64,000 nt of DNA from Caballeronia telluris (GTDB lineage: Bacteria > Pseudomonadota > Gammaproteobacteria > Burkholderiales > Burkholderiaceae): positions 1-64,000 of the forward strand of contig NZ_FCNZ02000024.1 in assembly GCF_001544495.1 (NCBI RefSeq), read 5' to 3'. Below the pieces are notes generated by a model. That model had not been told where the DNA came from and made no database searches. It was given only the letters and a program-made list of their open reading frames with translations. Each line of letters opens with the position of its first letter. The first letter of the stretch is position 1. A program made the position numbers and the translations under genes. Shown in pieces: positions 43,601 through 51,461 of this stretch.

Positions 43601-44076
43601 TCGCGCGCCCACCATTCGGTGAGCTGATGCGCGGCTTCGCCGTCACTGAAATTCGCGTGGGCGACGTTCTCCTCGCGCGGCGGATGACGCGGATCGAGCC
43701 GCGCCTCGGCACTCTCGAACGGCTGGAACCAGTGCTTGTTCTCGTGATAGAGGCCGCCGTCGCTGCTCACCCGGTCGATCACGATATCCACGAGCAGCGT
43801 CAGGCCGTGCTGCTTCGCCCCGGCGGCGAGTCGCGCGAGGCCGTCGCTTGCGCTCGTATCGGATTCGAAGACGGCATGCAGACGGTGATGATCCGAGACG
43901 GTCTGACCGTGCCCGTTCGCGCCGGGCATGAACGGCGAGCCGATCAGGACGTGGTCGAAGCCGAGGGCGGCCGCGTGCTCGAAGTGAGCGGGCCATCGCG
44001 CAAGCGGTCCGACGAGCAGCGGGTCGATGAAATAAATACGCGGCGCGTACGCATGATGGGCGGGATGGTTTTCCAT
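40684..44076 (-). CDS. glgE: Maltose-1-phosphate maltosyltransferase GlgE with an extra N-terminal GH13-like domain
   Basis: A 1130-residue protein. The C-terminal about 660 residues (from about residue 465) are a complete GlgE, which transfers maltose from maltose-1-phosphate to alpha-glucan. They include a DUF3416-type N-domain (GRFPAKRIVGEAVEVQA), HPEFGTLDDF-like and DFAVQCSPDHPW blocks, nucleophile Asp848 in IFRVDNPHTKPFPFWEW, and Glu877 in VIFLAEAFTRP. The first about 440 residues form a second amylase-like barrel (LTLLVDIVIDRVSSDGGLY, GGFRFDAPHKVPAHVW) whose acid/base Glu seems absent (WLAWTVGIS). Most characterised GlgE proteins are about 660-700 long. The ATG at 44076 is favoured over a frame reaching 44127. 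Confidence 0.93.
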   Translation of the reverse strand: MENHPAHHAYAPRIYFIDPLLVGPLARWPAHFEHAAALGFDHVLIGSPFMPGANGHGQTVSDHHRLHAVFESDTSASDGLARLAAGAKQHGLTLLVDIVIDRVSSDGGLYHENKHWFQPFESAEARLDPRHPPREENVAHANFSDGEAAHQLTEWWARELLLLADAGIGGFRFDAPHKVPAHVWRRLGAAVRERHPDTKWLAWTVGISRHDLHGLTDAGFDAVFSSSRWWDFRSAWLVDEHAALSHVAPPIAFPEEPYGARLLSDLPDTGDTALVERAYRRALFTATAIGTGLLLPMGFEYGVGLPMSYQYGVAAEFERAREQARFDLSKDIARANALQRDVPTLATVGEMRALTGAGTPFAALVRANGPDLRLANAAALIVVNPDLHSPVYVDPLHLLEAVPGSFTRFAPLGETGATQARLAPFTLAAGETRLFRAAAEPFVLLAQPQVKRGSKAADKKSVTEAVSAPRVAIESVTPSVDHGRFPAKRIVGEAVEVQAAIFAEGHDKIAAAVQWRAADETDWHETPMALVQPLGRDLWTARIPLDRVGRHEFTVIAWRDDFASLVDHMQKKLNAGQTVELEIEEARHLFALILAEVQTAEGASTEPLESLVKEFTKAAPERKLEIVLGAETAKAIAAARHRPFLSRDPVTYRVDAERAAARFASWYEIFPRSMSDDESRHGTFVDVIGKMPRIRAMGFDVLYFPPINPIGVANRKGKNNSLTAQPGDVGSPYAIGGKEGGHTAVHPELGTLDDFKQMLESAHAHGLEIALDFAVQCSPDHPWLQEHPTWFAWRPDGTLRYAENPPKKYQDIVNPDFYAKDAKPELWTSLRDVFLFWVAAGVKIFRVDNPHTKPFPFWEWAINDVRARHPDVIFLAEAFTRPRVMNRLAKLGFSQSYTYFTWRESKRDFIEYMHDLTQTDAREFFRPNFFVNTPDINPRFLQRSGRAGFVIRAALAATLSGLWGVYSGFELCEAAALPNSEEYLDSEKYQLRAWDWNRPGNIVGEITALNRVRRANPALQTHLGVNFLPAHNDQILFFEKSNASGDNVVLVAINLDPFNEQGADIELPWQTLERWGVHEWDALAVEDQITGQRFEWRGRRQHVRLDPNSLPFAIWRIAPVWGLPKPSVEL

Positions 44077-44337
44077 CGTTCGTCTTTTCCAGAGTCGTCC
44101 TGCGGTGGCGGGGATGCGGGTCAACAATCGCGATCACGCTCACGGGCGGCAAAGAGCCAATCCGCATCGGACGGCTGCCGCAGACGAGCCTCAGAGTGTT
44201 TGGAGCATCACCTTTCCGGGGTCACGCATGCGGCGAGCACCGCGTTCGAGCGATACGCCATTCGTTGCGGCGCCAGGGTCGCACGGGCCGATGCAGCATG
44301 TAGCGTGCCGCACCCGGCGGCGAGCCGGCGATAGTGC

Positions 44338-44363
44338 CGAGCCGCCCGTTTTCGGGCGGCTCG
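44338..44363 (-). terminator. Hairpin between glgA and glgE
   Basis: A perfect 11-bp stem, CGAGCCGCCCG (44338-44348) with CGGGCGGCTCG (44353-44363) and a TTTT loop, lies about 45 bases after the glgA stop on the transcript. It has no T tail on the minus strand. The rest of the 332-base gap (44077-44408) between glgA and glgE shows no open frame with similarity and no other structure that I can name; it probably carries a glgE promoter. Confidence 0.5.
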
Positions 44364-44408
44364 TTCAGGCGGTTTTCTGAAAAGCCGCGCTCTTTTTCAG
44401 ACGAAAGA

Positions 44409-46022
44409 TCAGGCACTGCGCGCGACGCGCTCGGCGGACACGCCGGTCGCGGGTTGCGCGCGTTCCGGCCGGGCAGGTCCGGACCGCACACCGAGCGCGG
44501 ACTTCGCCGCACTGGCACCGGCGAGCCCGGCATACAGTCCGACGAATCGCGCGACCGGCTGCGCCCAGCCGAAGTCCCGCGACATCGCGTTGCGTTGCAG
44601 TGTGCGCCAATGTTGGGGCCGCATGAAGGCATCGATTGCCCGGGTTGCGCCCGCGATCACATCGTGAGCCGTCTCGCCGTCGAACAGGAAGCCCGTCGGT
44701 GCGGCGTTTTGAGGGTACGCGACGGGCGCGTCGTAAGTGGCTTCGCGCGGCATCGCGAGAGAGAGGTCGGCCGCGTCGACGATGGTGTCCGCGAGGCCGC
44801 CCACGCGCGATGCCACCGGCACCGTGCCGTAGCGCATCGCGTAGATCTGCGTGAGGCCGCAGGGCTCGAAGCGGCTGCCGTGCAGCAGGATGTCGGCGCC
44901 CGCGTGCAGCGCGTGCGCGCGCCGTTCGTCATAGCCGATATGCACGCCGACGCGGTCCGGCCAGTCCTGCGCGAGCCGCCGGAAGCCCTGTTCGATATAC
45001 GCTTCGCCCTTGCCGATCACGGCGATCTGCAGACGCGCGTGCCTGTCGAGCAATTGCGGAATGGCTTCGACGACCACATCCGCGAGCTTTTGCCCCGTCA
45101 TCCGGCTGCCGATGGCGACGAGCGGCGCGAACGGATCGGCGGGCAGGCCGAACATCTGCTGCAGCGCGCGCTTGCAGGCGTGCTTGCCGCGCATGTCGTC
45201 GAAGGAATAATTGCGGGCGATCAGCGGATCGGTGGCCGGATTCCACGTCTTTTCGTCGATGCCGTTGGTGACGCCAATAAGTTTGTCCGCGCAGCTTTGC
45301 AGCACGCCTTCCATCAGGTGCCCGAAGCGCGGCGTGAGGATTTCGCGCGCGTAGGTTTCGCTCACGGTCGTGACCGAATCGGCGTGGACGATGCCCGCTT
45401 TCATCAGACTCAGCGCGCCGTAGAACTCGATGCTCTTAGGTTCGGCGAGCGCCGGCCCGAGCCACGGCGCCGGCACGCCGAGCGACGCGCCGAGCGAGAG
45501 CGCGTAGTTGCCCTGGAACGCGAGATTGTGGATCGTGAAGACGCTCTTCGCCTGCACGCCCGCGTGCTTCATCAGGAGCGGCGTGAGGCCGGAGTGCCAG
45601 TCGTGCGCGTGAACGACGTGCGGCTTCTTCACGCCGCGCAGGCCTTGCGCGATGCGCACCGCAGCCGTCGACAACGCGGCGAAACGCACGGCGTTGTCGG
45701 TGTAGTCGCGTCCGTGTTCGTCTTGATAGAGGCCGGTGCGCGCATAAAGCGCGTCGTTGCGCACGAGGAGGAGCGGCACACCGGTATCGGGCATCCTGCC
45801 TCGCAACAGCGCAGCGTCGCCACCGGGAAGGCCCGGCAACGCGCAAACCTTGTGCAGACCTTCCGCCGTGGCGATCGCGCCGGGGTAAGCCGGCATCAGG
45901 ATCGTGGCATCGACGCCCGCCTCGCGAAGCGCGGCGGCGTAGGCGCTCACCATATCGCCCAGGCCTCCGGTCTTCGCGAGCGGGACGGCTTCTGAGGCGA
46001 CAAGCAGAACATTCAAGGACAA
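44409..46022 (-). CDS. glgA: Glycogen synthase (GT5)
   Basis: A 537-residue GT5 glucosyltransferase extending alpha-1,4-glucan from a nucleotide glucose. It opens LNVLLVASEAVPLAKTGGLG, with the KTGGLGD sugar-nucleotide loop near residue 17; VVHAHDWHSGLTPLLMK and FTIHNLAFQGNY follow, and the C-terminal GT-B domain has HGSRFEPCGLTQIYAMRYGT with the EX7E pair. The TTG start at 46022 is chosen because GGGAG lies seven bases upstream and family similarity begins four codons later; a frame reaching 46103 has no similarity there. No glgC is present in the window, so the sugar donor (ADP- or UDP-glucose) must be supplied from elsewhere. Confidence 0.93.
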   Translation of the reverse strand: MSLNVLLVASEAVPLAKTGGLGDMVSAYAAALREAGVDATILMPAYPGAIATAEGLHKVCALPGLPGGDAALLRGRMPDTGVPLLLVRNDALYARTGLYQDEHGRDYTDNAVRFAALSTAAVRIAQGLRGVKKPHVVHAHDWHSGLTPLLMKHAGVQAKSVFTIHNLAFQGNYALSLGASLGVPAPWLGPALAEPKSIEFYGALSLMKAGIVHADSVTTVSETYAREILTPRFGHLMEGVLQSCADKLIGVTNGIDEKTWNPATDPLIARNYSFDDMRGKHACKRALQQMFGLPADPFAPLVAIGSRMTGQKLADVVVEAIPQLLDRHARLQIAVIGKGEAYIEQGFRRLAQDWPDRVGVHIGYDERRAHALHAGADILLHGSRFEPCGLTQIYAMRYGTVPVASRVGGLADTIVDAADLSLAMPREATYDAPVAYPQNAAPTGFLFDGETAHDVIAGATRAIDAFMRPQHWRTLQRNAMSRDFGWAQPVARFVGLYAGLAGASAAKSALGVRSGPARPERAQPATGVSAERVARSA

Positions 46023-46353
46023 AATTCGGCTCCCGGATCGAGAGAGGAAGCCCGTCGATGGCGTATCCGGACAGTTCCAGACCGCACGTTCGCGGCGCTT
46101 CATCAGGTTGTTTTTGGTTTGGCGGGACTCTATAGAGCAAGGCGTGTGCCACGCGGCACACGCTCGATTGAACTGCGGAAAGTGGACGGCGCCGCGCGCT
46201 GTTAAGCGGATCGCGAAAATGGCCGTTCGCCCGGCGTGTAAAACTGACTGCGGCGGCCGCCGCCTTTTTACACGGTGCCCTGCGGGATGCTCTTCCGAAG
46301 TCTTGTCGAAATGAGCTTAGGGCGCGGATGTGACAGTGACGTTGCGAACGCCG
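46023..46353. promoter_or_regulatory. Gene-free stretch upstream of glgA with two hairpins
   Basis: A 331-base gap between glgA and the DUF1345 gene. A perfect 9-bp hairpin, GCGTGTGCC (46142-46150) with GGCACACGC (46155-46163), lies 120 bases before the glgA start and could be in its leader. A GC palindrome GCGGCGGCCGCCGC near 46251 is followed by TTTTT on the + strand, where no upstream + gene exists; it lies 90 bases beyond the DUF1345 stop. I see no clear promoter. Confidence 0.35.
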
Positions 46354-47013
46354 TCAGTTGCCGCCGACGAGGCTCGCCGCGATGTTGACGCTTAAGCCCA
46401 GCACGGCGACATTGAAGAAGAACGACAGGACCGATTGCGCAAGCGCGGTGCGCCGCACTTCGGTGGAGCGCAGCGAGACGTCGGCGGTCTGCGAGGCGAC
46501 TGCGATCGTGAACGAGAAGTACAGGAAATCCCAGTAGCCGGGCTTCAGTTGACGGTCGGGAAAGGCGAGGGCGGTGTCGTTGTCGTCGGACTGGTAATAG
46601 TGGCGCGCGTAGTGGAGCGTGAACATCGTCGGGATGAGGAACCACGCGCCGAGCATCGTCGCGCCGGTGAGCGCGTAGTGCTCGGCCGCGATGGCGACGC
46701 TCACGTTCTTCGCCGCCGACAGTTCGACGACGATCGCCACGATGCTCGCAATCGCCGCGAGACTCACGATGATCAGCACGGCGGCCGCGTTTTCGTCCTC
46801 GCGCTCGGCGAGTTCCTGAACCTGCTCCTGCTGCGCGCGCGCCATCTTCACCCAGATCAGGATCAGATAGAGCCAGACCGCCGTGTCCCAGCCGAGCAGC
46901 GTGCGGACGATGGCCGAGCCGGGCAGCGGCGCGAGGATCGCCGCGACGACGCCGATGAGAAGGGCGATCAGCGCGCGCGGACGGTAACGGAAGACGGTCG
47001 GGATCAGGTTCAT
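46354..47013 (-). CDS. DUF1345 family membrane protein
   Basis: A 219-residue inner-membrane protein with about five to six hydrophobic segments ([73 protein letters not shown], and the C-terminal [20 protein letters not shown]). The block [22 protein letters not shown] is the DUF1345 hallmark and resembles the pore region of ion channels. No function is established for the family. The ATG at 47013 begins the conserved part; a much longer frame upstream overlaps the divergent phosphatase gene. It diverges from that gene across 288 bases. Confidence 0.88.
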   Translation of the reverse strand: MNLIPTVFRYRPRALIALLIGVVAAILAPLPGSAIVRTLLGWDTAVWLYLILIWVKMARAQQEQVQELAEREDENAAAVLIIVSLAAIASIVAIVVELSAAKNVSVAIAAEHYALTGATMLGAWFLIPTMFTLHYARHYYQSDDNDTALAFPDRQLKPGYWDFLYFSFTIAVASQTADVSLRSTEVRRTALAQSVLSFFFNVAVLGLSVNIAASLVGGN

Positions 47014-47301
47014 GTTTTCGAGAGTGGGACGAAGCCAGCGGATTATTGTCCAGATGCCTTTCAAAGCGCTGCACGAATGCTCCGGAAGCGCAGTGGTAAT
47101 ATCGGAATACGAAAAGGCGTGTCGTATCGCAATAAATTCACGGTTTCCCTGAATGACGCCCTTTTCGTGGCATGTTTTACTCGAAAGCAACCGATTACCG
47201 AAAGCCGGTGCTGTCTCCGGCAAAAAGTCGCGTCGAAATTCGCGTTGCGAAAGAGTCCAAACGCGCACATGCTGGCGTTTTGCGGCGTTAAGATCATTCG
47301 C

Positions 47302-48039
47302 ATGAATGCTCCTACTCATCCTGCCGTTCGCTGGCATCCGGCCAACAAGCTCGGTCGCGACTTCGTGGTCGGCGACCTGCATGGCTGCGTCGATGCCCTG
47401 CGCTATCTGCTCACCGAAATCGGTTTCGACGGCGCGCGCGACCGCCTGTTTTCGGTCGGCGACCTGATCGACCGTGGCACGGATTCGCTCGCCGCGATCA
47501 ATCTGATCGACAAGCCGTGGTTCTTTCCTGTCCTCGGCAACCACGAGGATGCGCTGATTGCGGTTGCGTCGGGCAGGATGCGCCGTCAGGCGTGGTATTC
47601 GATCGGCGGCGCGTGGGCCGAAACCCTCGCCGACGATCAACTGTCGGAGCTTGCCGCGCGGTTGTCGGTGCTGCCGCTCGTGCGCATCGTCGGTGATGGC
47701 GCGGAGCGCTTCAACGTGCTGCACGGCGAATTCTTCGGTTCCGACGCCGATCTCGAAGTCGCGGAATTCCCCGGCGAAATCCGCAATACGCTGCTGTGGG
47801 GCCGCGGCCTCGCGCTCGGCAGCGCCGATCCGTCGCGCCAGGCCGGCCTGTCGCTCACCTATTGCGGCCATACGCCGACGCGCAACGTCAGGACGATCGG
47901 CTCGCAGGTCTATATCGATACCGGCGCATTTTCCTCGGATGGCCGCCTGACGATCGTCGAGCCGGGTTCCGACCGGCGCTGGTCGGTGAAGGAGCGCTGG
48001 GCCGCGTCCGAAGGCGCGCGGGAACTCGCGCTGCCCTGA
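47302..48039 (+). CDS. PPP-type metallophosphoesterase
   Basis: A 245-residue phosphatase of the PPP superfamily (serine/threonine phosphatase or ApaH-like). All metal motifs are present: [12 protein letters not shown] (Asp25, His27), [21 protein letters not shown] and CGHTPTRNV. The size and order resemble enterobacterial PrpA/PrpB and bacteriophage lambda phosphatase rather than ApaH (about 275-280). Substrate is not shown. The ATG at 47302 precedes the conserved start by some 20 residues; an in-frame ATG at 47269 is possible. Confidence 0.88.
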   Translation: MNAPTHPAVRWHPANKLGRDFVVGDLHGCVDALRYLLTEIGFDGARDRLFSVGDLIDRGTDSLAAINLIDKPWFFPVLGNHEDALIAVASGRMRRQAWYSIGGAWAETLADDQLSELAARLSVLPLVRIVGDGAERFNVLHGEFFGSDADLEVAEFPGEIRNTLLWGRGLALGSADPSRQAGLSLTYCGHTPTRNVRTIGSQVYIDTGAFSSDGRLTIVEPGSDRRWSVKERWAASEGARELALP

Positions 48040-48128
48040 AAAGCCCGAAGCGTCCGGAAGCGCCGCCGCAGCGGCGGCACAGGCTTTGCTCGTTGCGTCT
48101 CGAATCCAAACGGACAACGAGGCGCGCG

Positions 48129-49436
48129 GTGACCGGCACGACACGAGACAACCCATCCAGTTCCAGCGGCAACGGCGGCGTGCAAGGCTGTCCGGAAGAC
48201 CTGCCGCCCGGCCTTCGCTACGTCGATGATTCGCGGCCCGGCTATACGCGCGAATGGACCGACGGCGCGTTCGCGTACTTCAACACGCAAGGCAAGCGCA
48301 TCGACGACCCGGCGGAAATCCGCCGCATCAACGCGCTCGCGATTCCGCCCGCTTATATCAACGTCTGGATCTGTCCCGACGCGCGCGGCCATCTCCAGGC
48401 GACGGGCCGCGATGCGCGGGGCCGCAAGCAGTATCGCTATCACCCGCAATGGCGCGAAACGCGCGACGCCAACAAGTACGAGCGCATGCTCGCGTTCGGC
48501 GCGGTGCTGCCGAAGCTGCGGGCGCGCGTGGCCCGCGATCTCGCCCTCGACGGCATGCCGCGCGACAAGGTGCTCGCCACGGTCGTGCGTCTGCTCGACA
48601 CGACGCTGATCCGCGTCGGCAGCGAGGAATACGCGCGTGAGAACCGCTCCTACGGCCTGACGACGCTGCGCAAGAAACATCTGAAAGTGACCGCCGGCAC
48701 GCTGCGCTTCCAGTTTCGCGGCAAGAGCGGGATCGAACATGACGTGCCAGTGAGCGACCGGCGCGTCGCGAAGATCGTCAGGCGCTGCATGGATCTCGCG
48801 GGACAGGATCTGTTCCAGTATCTCGATGCGGACGGCGCGCGCCATGCCGTCACGTCGTCCGACATCAACGACTATCTGCGCGAAGTCACGGGCGCGGATT
48901 TCACCGCGAAGGACTATCGCACGTGGGCGGGCAGCGTGTTCGCGCTCGCCGCGCTGCGGCGGCTCACGTGGGAGACGGTGACGGAGGCGCGCAAGCACGT
49001 GGTCGGCACGATCAAGGAGGTGTCGAAGCTGCTGCGCAACACGCCCGCCGTGTGCCGCAAGTGTTACGTGCATCCGGCGGTGATCGAGGCTTTCGAGGCA
49101 GGCGAACTCGCCGACGCGCTGCCCGCGTCGCGCCGTCACGGTCTCAAGACGGACGAAGCCGCGCTGGCGATCTTTCTCGAAAAGGATACGAAGCGCCGTG
49201 CGCGCGAGGCGGCCCGCAAGGGCAAGAACGGTGCGGAGGCGAGCGATGCGCGGCTCACCGGGCTGCTGGCGAAGTCGAGCAGGAAGGCGCGGGCCGGGGC
49301 GCTGAAGAACAGCGGCAAGGATGCCGCGGCACAGGCGCTTGGGACCGTGGGGAAGAAAGGCGCGCCGAAGGCCGCGCGGCCCGCCGCGAAGAAACTGGCG
49401 CGCACGCGCTCGCCTACGGCGGTCGCGATCGGCTGA
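48129..49436 (+). CDS. DNA topoisomerase IB
   Basis: A 435-residue type IB (poxvirus-like) topoisomerase, which relaxes supercoils through a 3'-phosphotyrosine link. The N-terminal topo IB domain ([39 protein letters not shown]) precedes the catalytic domain with [37 protein letters not shown] and the active tyrosine Tyr313 in [10 protein letters not shown]. The C-terminal about 60 residues are Lys/Ala-rich and basic, typical of Burkholderia versions and likely to help DNA binding. The GTG at 48129 is a likely but not certain start. It is convergent with the RES toxin gene, stops nine bases apart. Confidence 0.92.
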   Translation: MTGTTRDNPSSSSGNGGVQGCPEDLPPGLRYVDDSRPGYTREWTDGAFAYFNTQGKRIDDPAEIRRINALAIPPAYINVWICPDARGHLQATGRDARGRKQYRYHPQWRETRDANKYERMLAFGAVLPKLRARVARDLALDGMPRDKVLATVVRLLDTTLIRVGSEEYARENRSYGLTTLRKKHLKVTAGTLRFQFRGKSGIEHDVPVSDRRVAKIVRRCMDLAGQDLFQYLDADGARHAVTSSDINDYLREVTGADFTAKDYRTWAGSVFALAALRRLTWETVTEARKHVVGTIKEVSKLLRNTPAVCRKCYVHPAVIEAFEAGELADALPASRRHGLKTDEAALAIFLEKDTKRRAREAARKGKNGAEASDARLTGLLAKSSRKARAGALKNSGKDAAAQALGTVGKKGAPKAARPAAKKLARTRSPTAVAIG

Positions 49437-49445
49437 CCAAATCCA

Positions 49446-50183
49446 TCAGCCGACCTGGCTCGTCTCTAGCACATAATCGATCGTTTCGCCGTTCCAGTTG
49501 TATTCGAGATGCGCGGCATGCCGGCAGTCGCGCAGCATCGTCGCGCGGAAGGCGGCGAGGCATTCGCCTTCTGCGTCCCGCACCGACGGATACGCGATTC
49601 CCGGCGCGCCCGCCTTGCGCGCCGCGCGCCCGAGCGCCTTGCCGGGGCCGTAATCGTCGGGATCGAGGATGCGCGGATCGAGCGCCGAGTCCTTCAGGCG
49701 CGCGCCCCGCAAATCCACCACTTCGCCTTGCGCGATCACCGTGTAAAGACGCATCTGCTGGCGCAGCGGCGCTTCGTTCGTCGCGGCGAGAAAGAGCGTC
49801 GAGTGATAACGCGTTTCCGCGATCGCCGTCTGCCGGCTGCGCGCGCAATAAAACACGCCGTAACTGCCGTCGGAGAAGCGGCTGCCGTTCGGATTCAGAT
49901 GCGTGAACGCGGCCATGATCGGGCCGCAGCCCGGCCCGAAGCAGCGCTCTTCCGGCGGCACGAGATCGAGTTCGCCGACCTCGGTGCGCAGACGGTCGTT
50001 GGTCATCGCTTCGAGCGCGTAGAGCGCATCGAAATCGCCGGGCGACGCCACGCGGTCGAACAGGTTCACGGCGGGAAAGCGGGTGGGAATCACGCGATAG
50101 GCCGGCGACCAGTCGAGTTCGCCGTGCGGCCAGGTCGCGCGCCAGTCCGGCGTTGCGGCACTTGCTCTTTCGGTCACGCCCAT
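49446..50183 (-). CDS. RES-domain toxin
   Basis: A 245-residue RES-domain protein, the toxin partner of ParS/Xre antitoxins; known members deplete NAD+. The domain runs from YRVIPTRFPAVNLF (conserved Arg) to GSYGVFYCARSRQTAIAET (Tyr and Glu) and ends HLEYNWNGETIDYV. The ATG overlaps the antitoxin stop by ten bases, giving tight coupling with antitoxin first. It lies between the antitoxin and the convergent topoisomerase IB gene. RES versions of this length (about 240) exist alongside the shorter 150-residue type. Confidence 0.9.
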   Translation of the reverse strand: MGVTERASAATPDWRATWPHGELDWSPAYRVIPTRFPAVNLFDRVASPGDFDALYALEAMTNDRLRTEVGELDLVPPEERCFGPGCGPIMAAFTHLNPNGSRFSDGSYGVFYCARSRQTAIAETRYHSTLFLAATNEAPLRQQMRLYTVIAQGEVVDLRGARLKDSALDPRILDPDDYGPGKALGRAARKAGAPGIAYPSVRDAEGECLAAFRATMLRDCRHAAHLEYNWNGETIDYVLETSQVG

Positions 50184-50611
50184 CCGCCTCGCATGGCATC
50201 GAGATACTGCCGGACCGCGACGAGATCGCTCACATTGCCCGCCAGCATGCGCTCGAGCGCCGGACGGCCGCCGAACGGCGACGCGCTGTTGGGACGTTTG
50301 ATCCAGGTATCGGCGGCGTCGGCGTTGGGCAGCAGAATCTGCAGCGCCTTGTAGATGCCGAGAATCAGCGAAAGACGTTCGAGCACGTCGCGACCGAGGC
50401 GCGCGTTCTGCGGCTGCGATTTCCATTTGAAGAACGTCGAGCGGGCGGGCGACCCCAGCAGGACGATCTGCTCGTCGGTGGAAAGCGACCAGTCGCGGGC
50501 GATATTGAAAAACGCTCGCAGACCGGCCGCCGACATATCACCCAGGCGAGGCATCGGTCGCGGTGTGGCTAGCCCCGGGTCCGCTGGCGTTGCGCGGGCG
50601 GCGTTGCTCAT
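50174..50611 (-). CDS. ParS/Xre-MbcA type antitoxin (DUF2384)
   Basis: A 145-residue protein with an Xre-like helix-turn-helix region (GLRAFFNIARDWSLSTDEQ, then GSPARSTFFKWKS near residues 53-65) and a C-terminal toxin-binding domain (ALQILLPNADAADTWIKRPN, FGGRPALERMLAGNVSDLVAV). This is the DUF2384/MbcA layout of antitoxins that sit upstream of RES toxins and repress their own promoter. It overlaps the toxin start by ten bases. A strong promoter with a palindromic operator lies directly upstream. Confidence 0.92.
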   Translation of the reverse strand: MSNAARATPADPGLATPRPMPRLGDMSAAGLRAFFNIARDWSLSTDEQIVLLGSPARSTFFKWKSQPQNARLGRDVLERLSLILGIYKALQILLPNADAADTWIKRPNSASPFGGRPALERMLAGNVSDLVAVRQYLDAMRGGWA

Positions 50612-50642
50612 GTGAGTGAGTCTCCATTTGAACTTGATTTTT

Positions 50643-50670
50643 ATAATAGTCCATATATGGATTGGGTCAA
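50643..50670 (-). promoter_or_regulatory. Promoter of the antitoxin-toxin pair with operator in the spacer
   Basis: On the minus strand TTGACC (50665-50670) and TATTAT (50643-50648) are separated by 16 bases. A perfect 12-bp palindrome TCCATATATGGA (50650-50661) fills the spacer. This is where an autoregulating antitoxin would bind to block RNA polymerase. The -10 element lies about 32 bases from the antitoxin ATG. Confidence 0.75.
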
Positions 50671-50694
50671 GCGCTTTGTCAAGTATCCGGCGGG

Positions 50695-50958
50695 TTACTC
50701 TGCGTCGCCGTCTGCGGGACCGTAGCGTCGTCCGGGCACGTGGCTTCGCAGGACTTCGGCGATGTCGGAGGTCGTGCAGTCAGCGGGGACGGCGCGGCGC
50801 TGGATGCACGGATCGTTTTTCACGACCCATTCGACGAGGCGGTACGAAGGCCCCCAAGGCTGATCGAATGGCGCCGACAGACGGCACTCGTGAAGCGCCA
50901 GCGCGTGCTGGGATTTCATTTCCGATGCGAGATTGCGAAACGATGCGTTGGCAGACAT
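50695..50958 (-). CDS. Hypothetical protein, 87 residues
   Basis: I do not recognise the family. The 87-residue protein is soluble, with a well-mixed composition unlike the Arg/Ala-rich shadow frames: ASEMKSQHALALHECRLS, then PWGPSYRLVEWVVKNDP and PADCTTSDIAEVLRSHVPG. It has two tryptophans and three cysteines... of which only the two in HECRL and DPCIQ and one in ADCTT are seen. A good ribosome site, GAGGA, lies six bases before the ATG, which supports a real gene. It is upstream of and on the same strand as the antitoxin gene, but the antitoxin has its own promoter downstream of it. Confidence 0.65.
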   Translation of the reverse strand: MSANASFRNLASEMKSQHALALHECRLSAPFDQPWGPSYRLVEWVVKNDPCIQRRAVPADCTTSDIAEVLRSHVPGRRYGPADGDAE

Positions 50959-51143
50959 GATCCGTCCTCACTCACGTTGATGCGCGTCCGCCACGGGCCG
51001 GACAGGGAAGCCGCGCGGGCTGCGCGGCGGCGGACATAACCGCGAGGTTGAGTGTGGCGTCCGAGAATTAAGAGCGACTTAAGCGCGGGCGAATTGTCGG
51101 ACGAAAACGTTTGGCATTTTTGCGACGCCTTTTTCATCAGGCT

Positions 51144-51180
51144 TTGCCACCGGCACGGGTTACTGTATATTCATACAGCT
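51144..51180 (+). promoter_or_regulatory. Promoter overlapped by a LexA (SOS) box
   Basis: TTGCCA (51144-51149) and TATATT (51166-51171) form a promoter with a 16-base spacer. The sequence TACTGTATATTCATACAGCT (51161-51180) matches the E. coli-type SOS box CTGT-N8-ACAG exactly and the full 20-base consensus closely, and covers the -10 element. LexA binding here should block transcription until DNA damage. The box is 34 bases upstream of the ATG of the 75-residue gene. Confidence 0.8.
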
Positions 51181-51214
51181 TAAATCGCCGGAAAGACGAT
51201 CGGAGGCACATCGA

Positions 51215-51442
51215 ATGATCAATGCTCGCAATGGCACTTCCGAAGCTGCAGCGTTCGAGCGCTTCATGCGCGCGACCCGAGCCGTATCGGCTGCATTCGA
51301 CGCCACGCGCGGCGAGCCCGATCTCGCACGCGGCGGTCGTTCGGTGGCGCGGGCGTTGAAACGTCTGGATGCCGCGCTACAGGAACTGGAGACGTCCGAG
51401 CGCACGCTCGACGCTATACTTTCGCGCGCTGCGGATCACTAA
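51215..51442 (+). CDS. Small protein of unknown function behind an SOS box
   Basis: A 75-residue, mostly helical, Ala/Arg-rich soluble protein (EAAAFERFMRATRAVSAAFD, then ALKRLDAALQELETSERTLD); the C-terminal half could form a coiled coil. No family is recognised, and it is not SulA by any motif. It has a strong ribosome site GGAGG eight bases before the ATG and a LexA-boxed promoter directly upstream, so it is probably induced by DNA damage. The next gene starts 19 bases after its stop and is likely cotranscribed. An opposite-strand frame over the same DNA lacks a ribosome site. Confidence 0.75.
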   Translation: MINARNGTSEAAAFERFMRATRAVSAAFDATRGEPDLARGGRSVARALKRLDAALQELETSERTLDAILSRAADH

Positions 51443-51461
51443 TCAATTTGGAGCGACTGTC

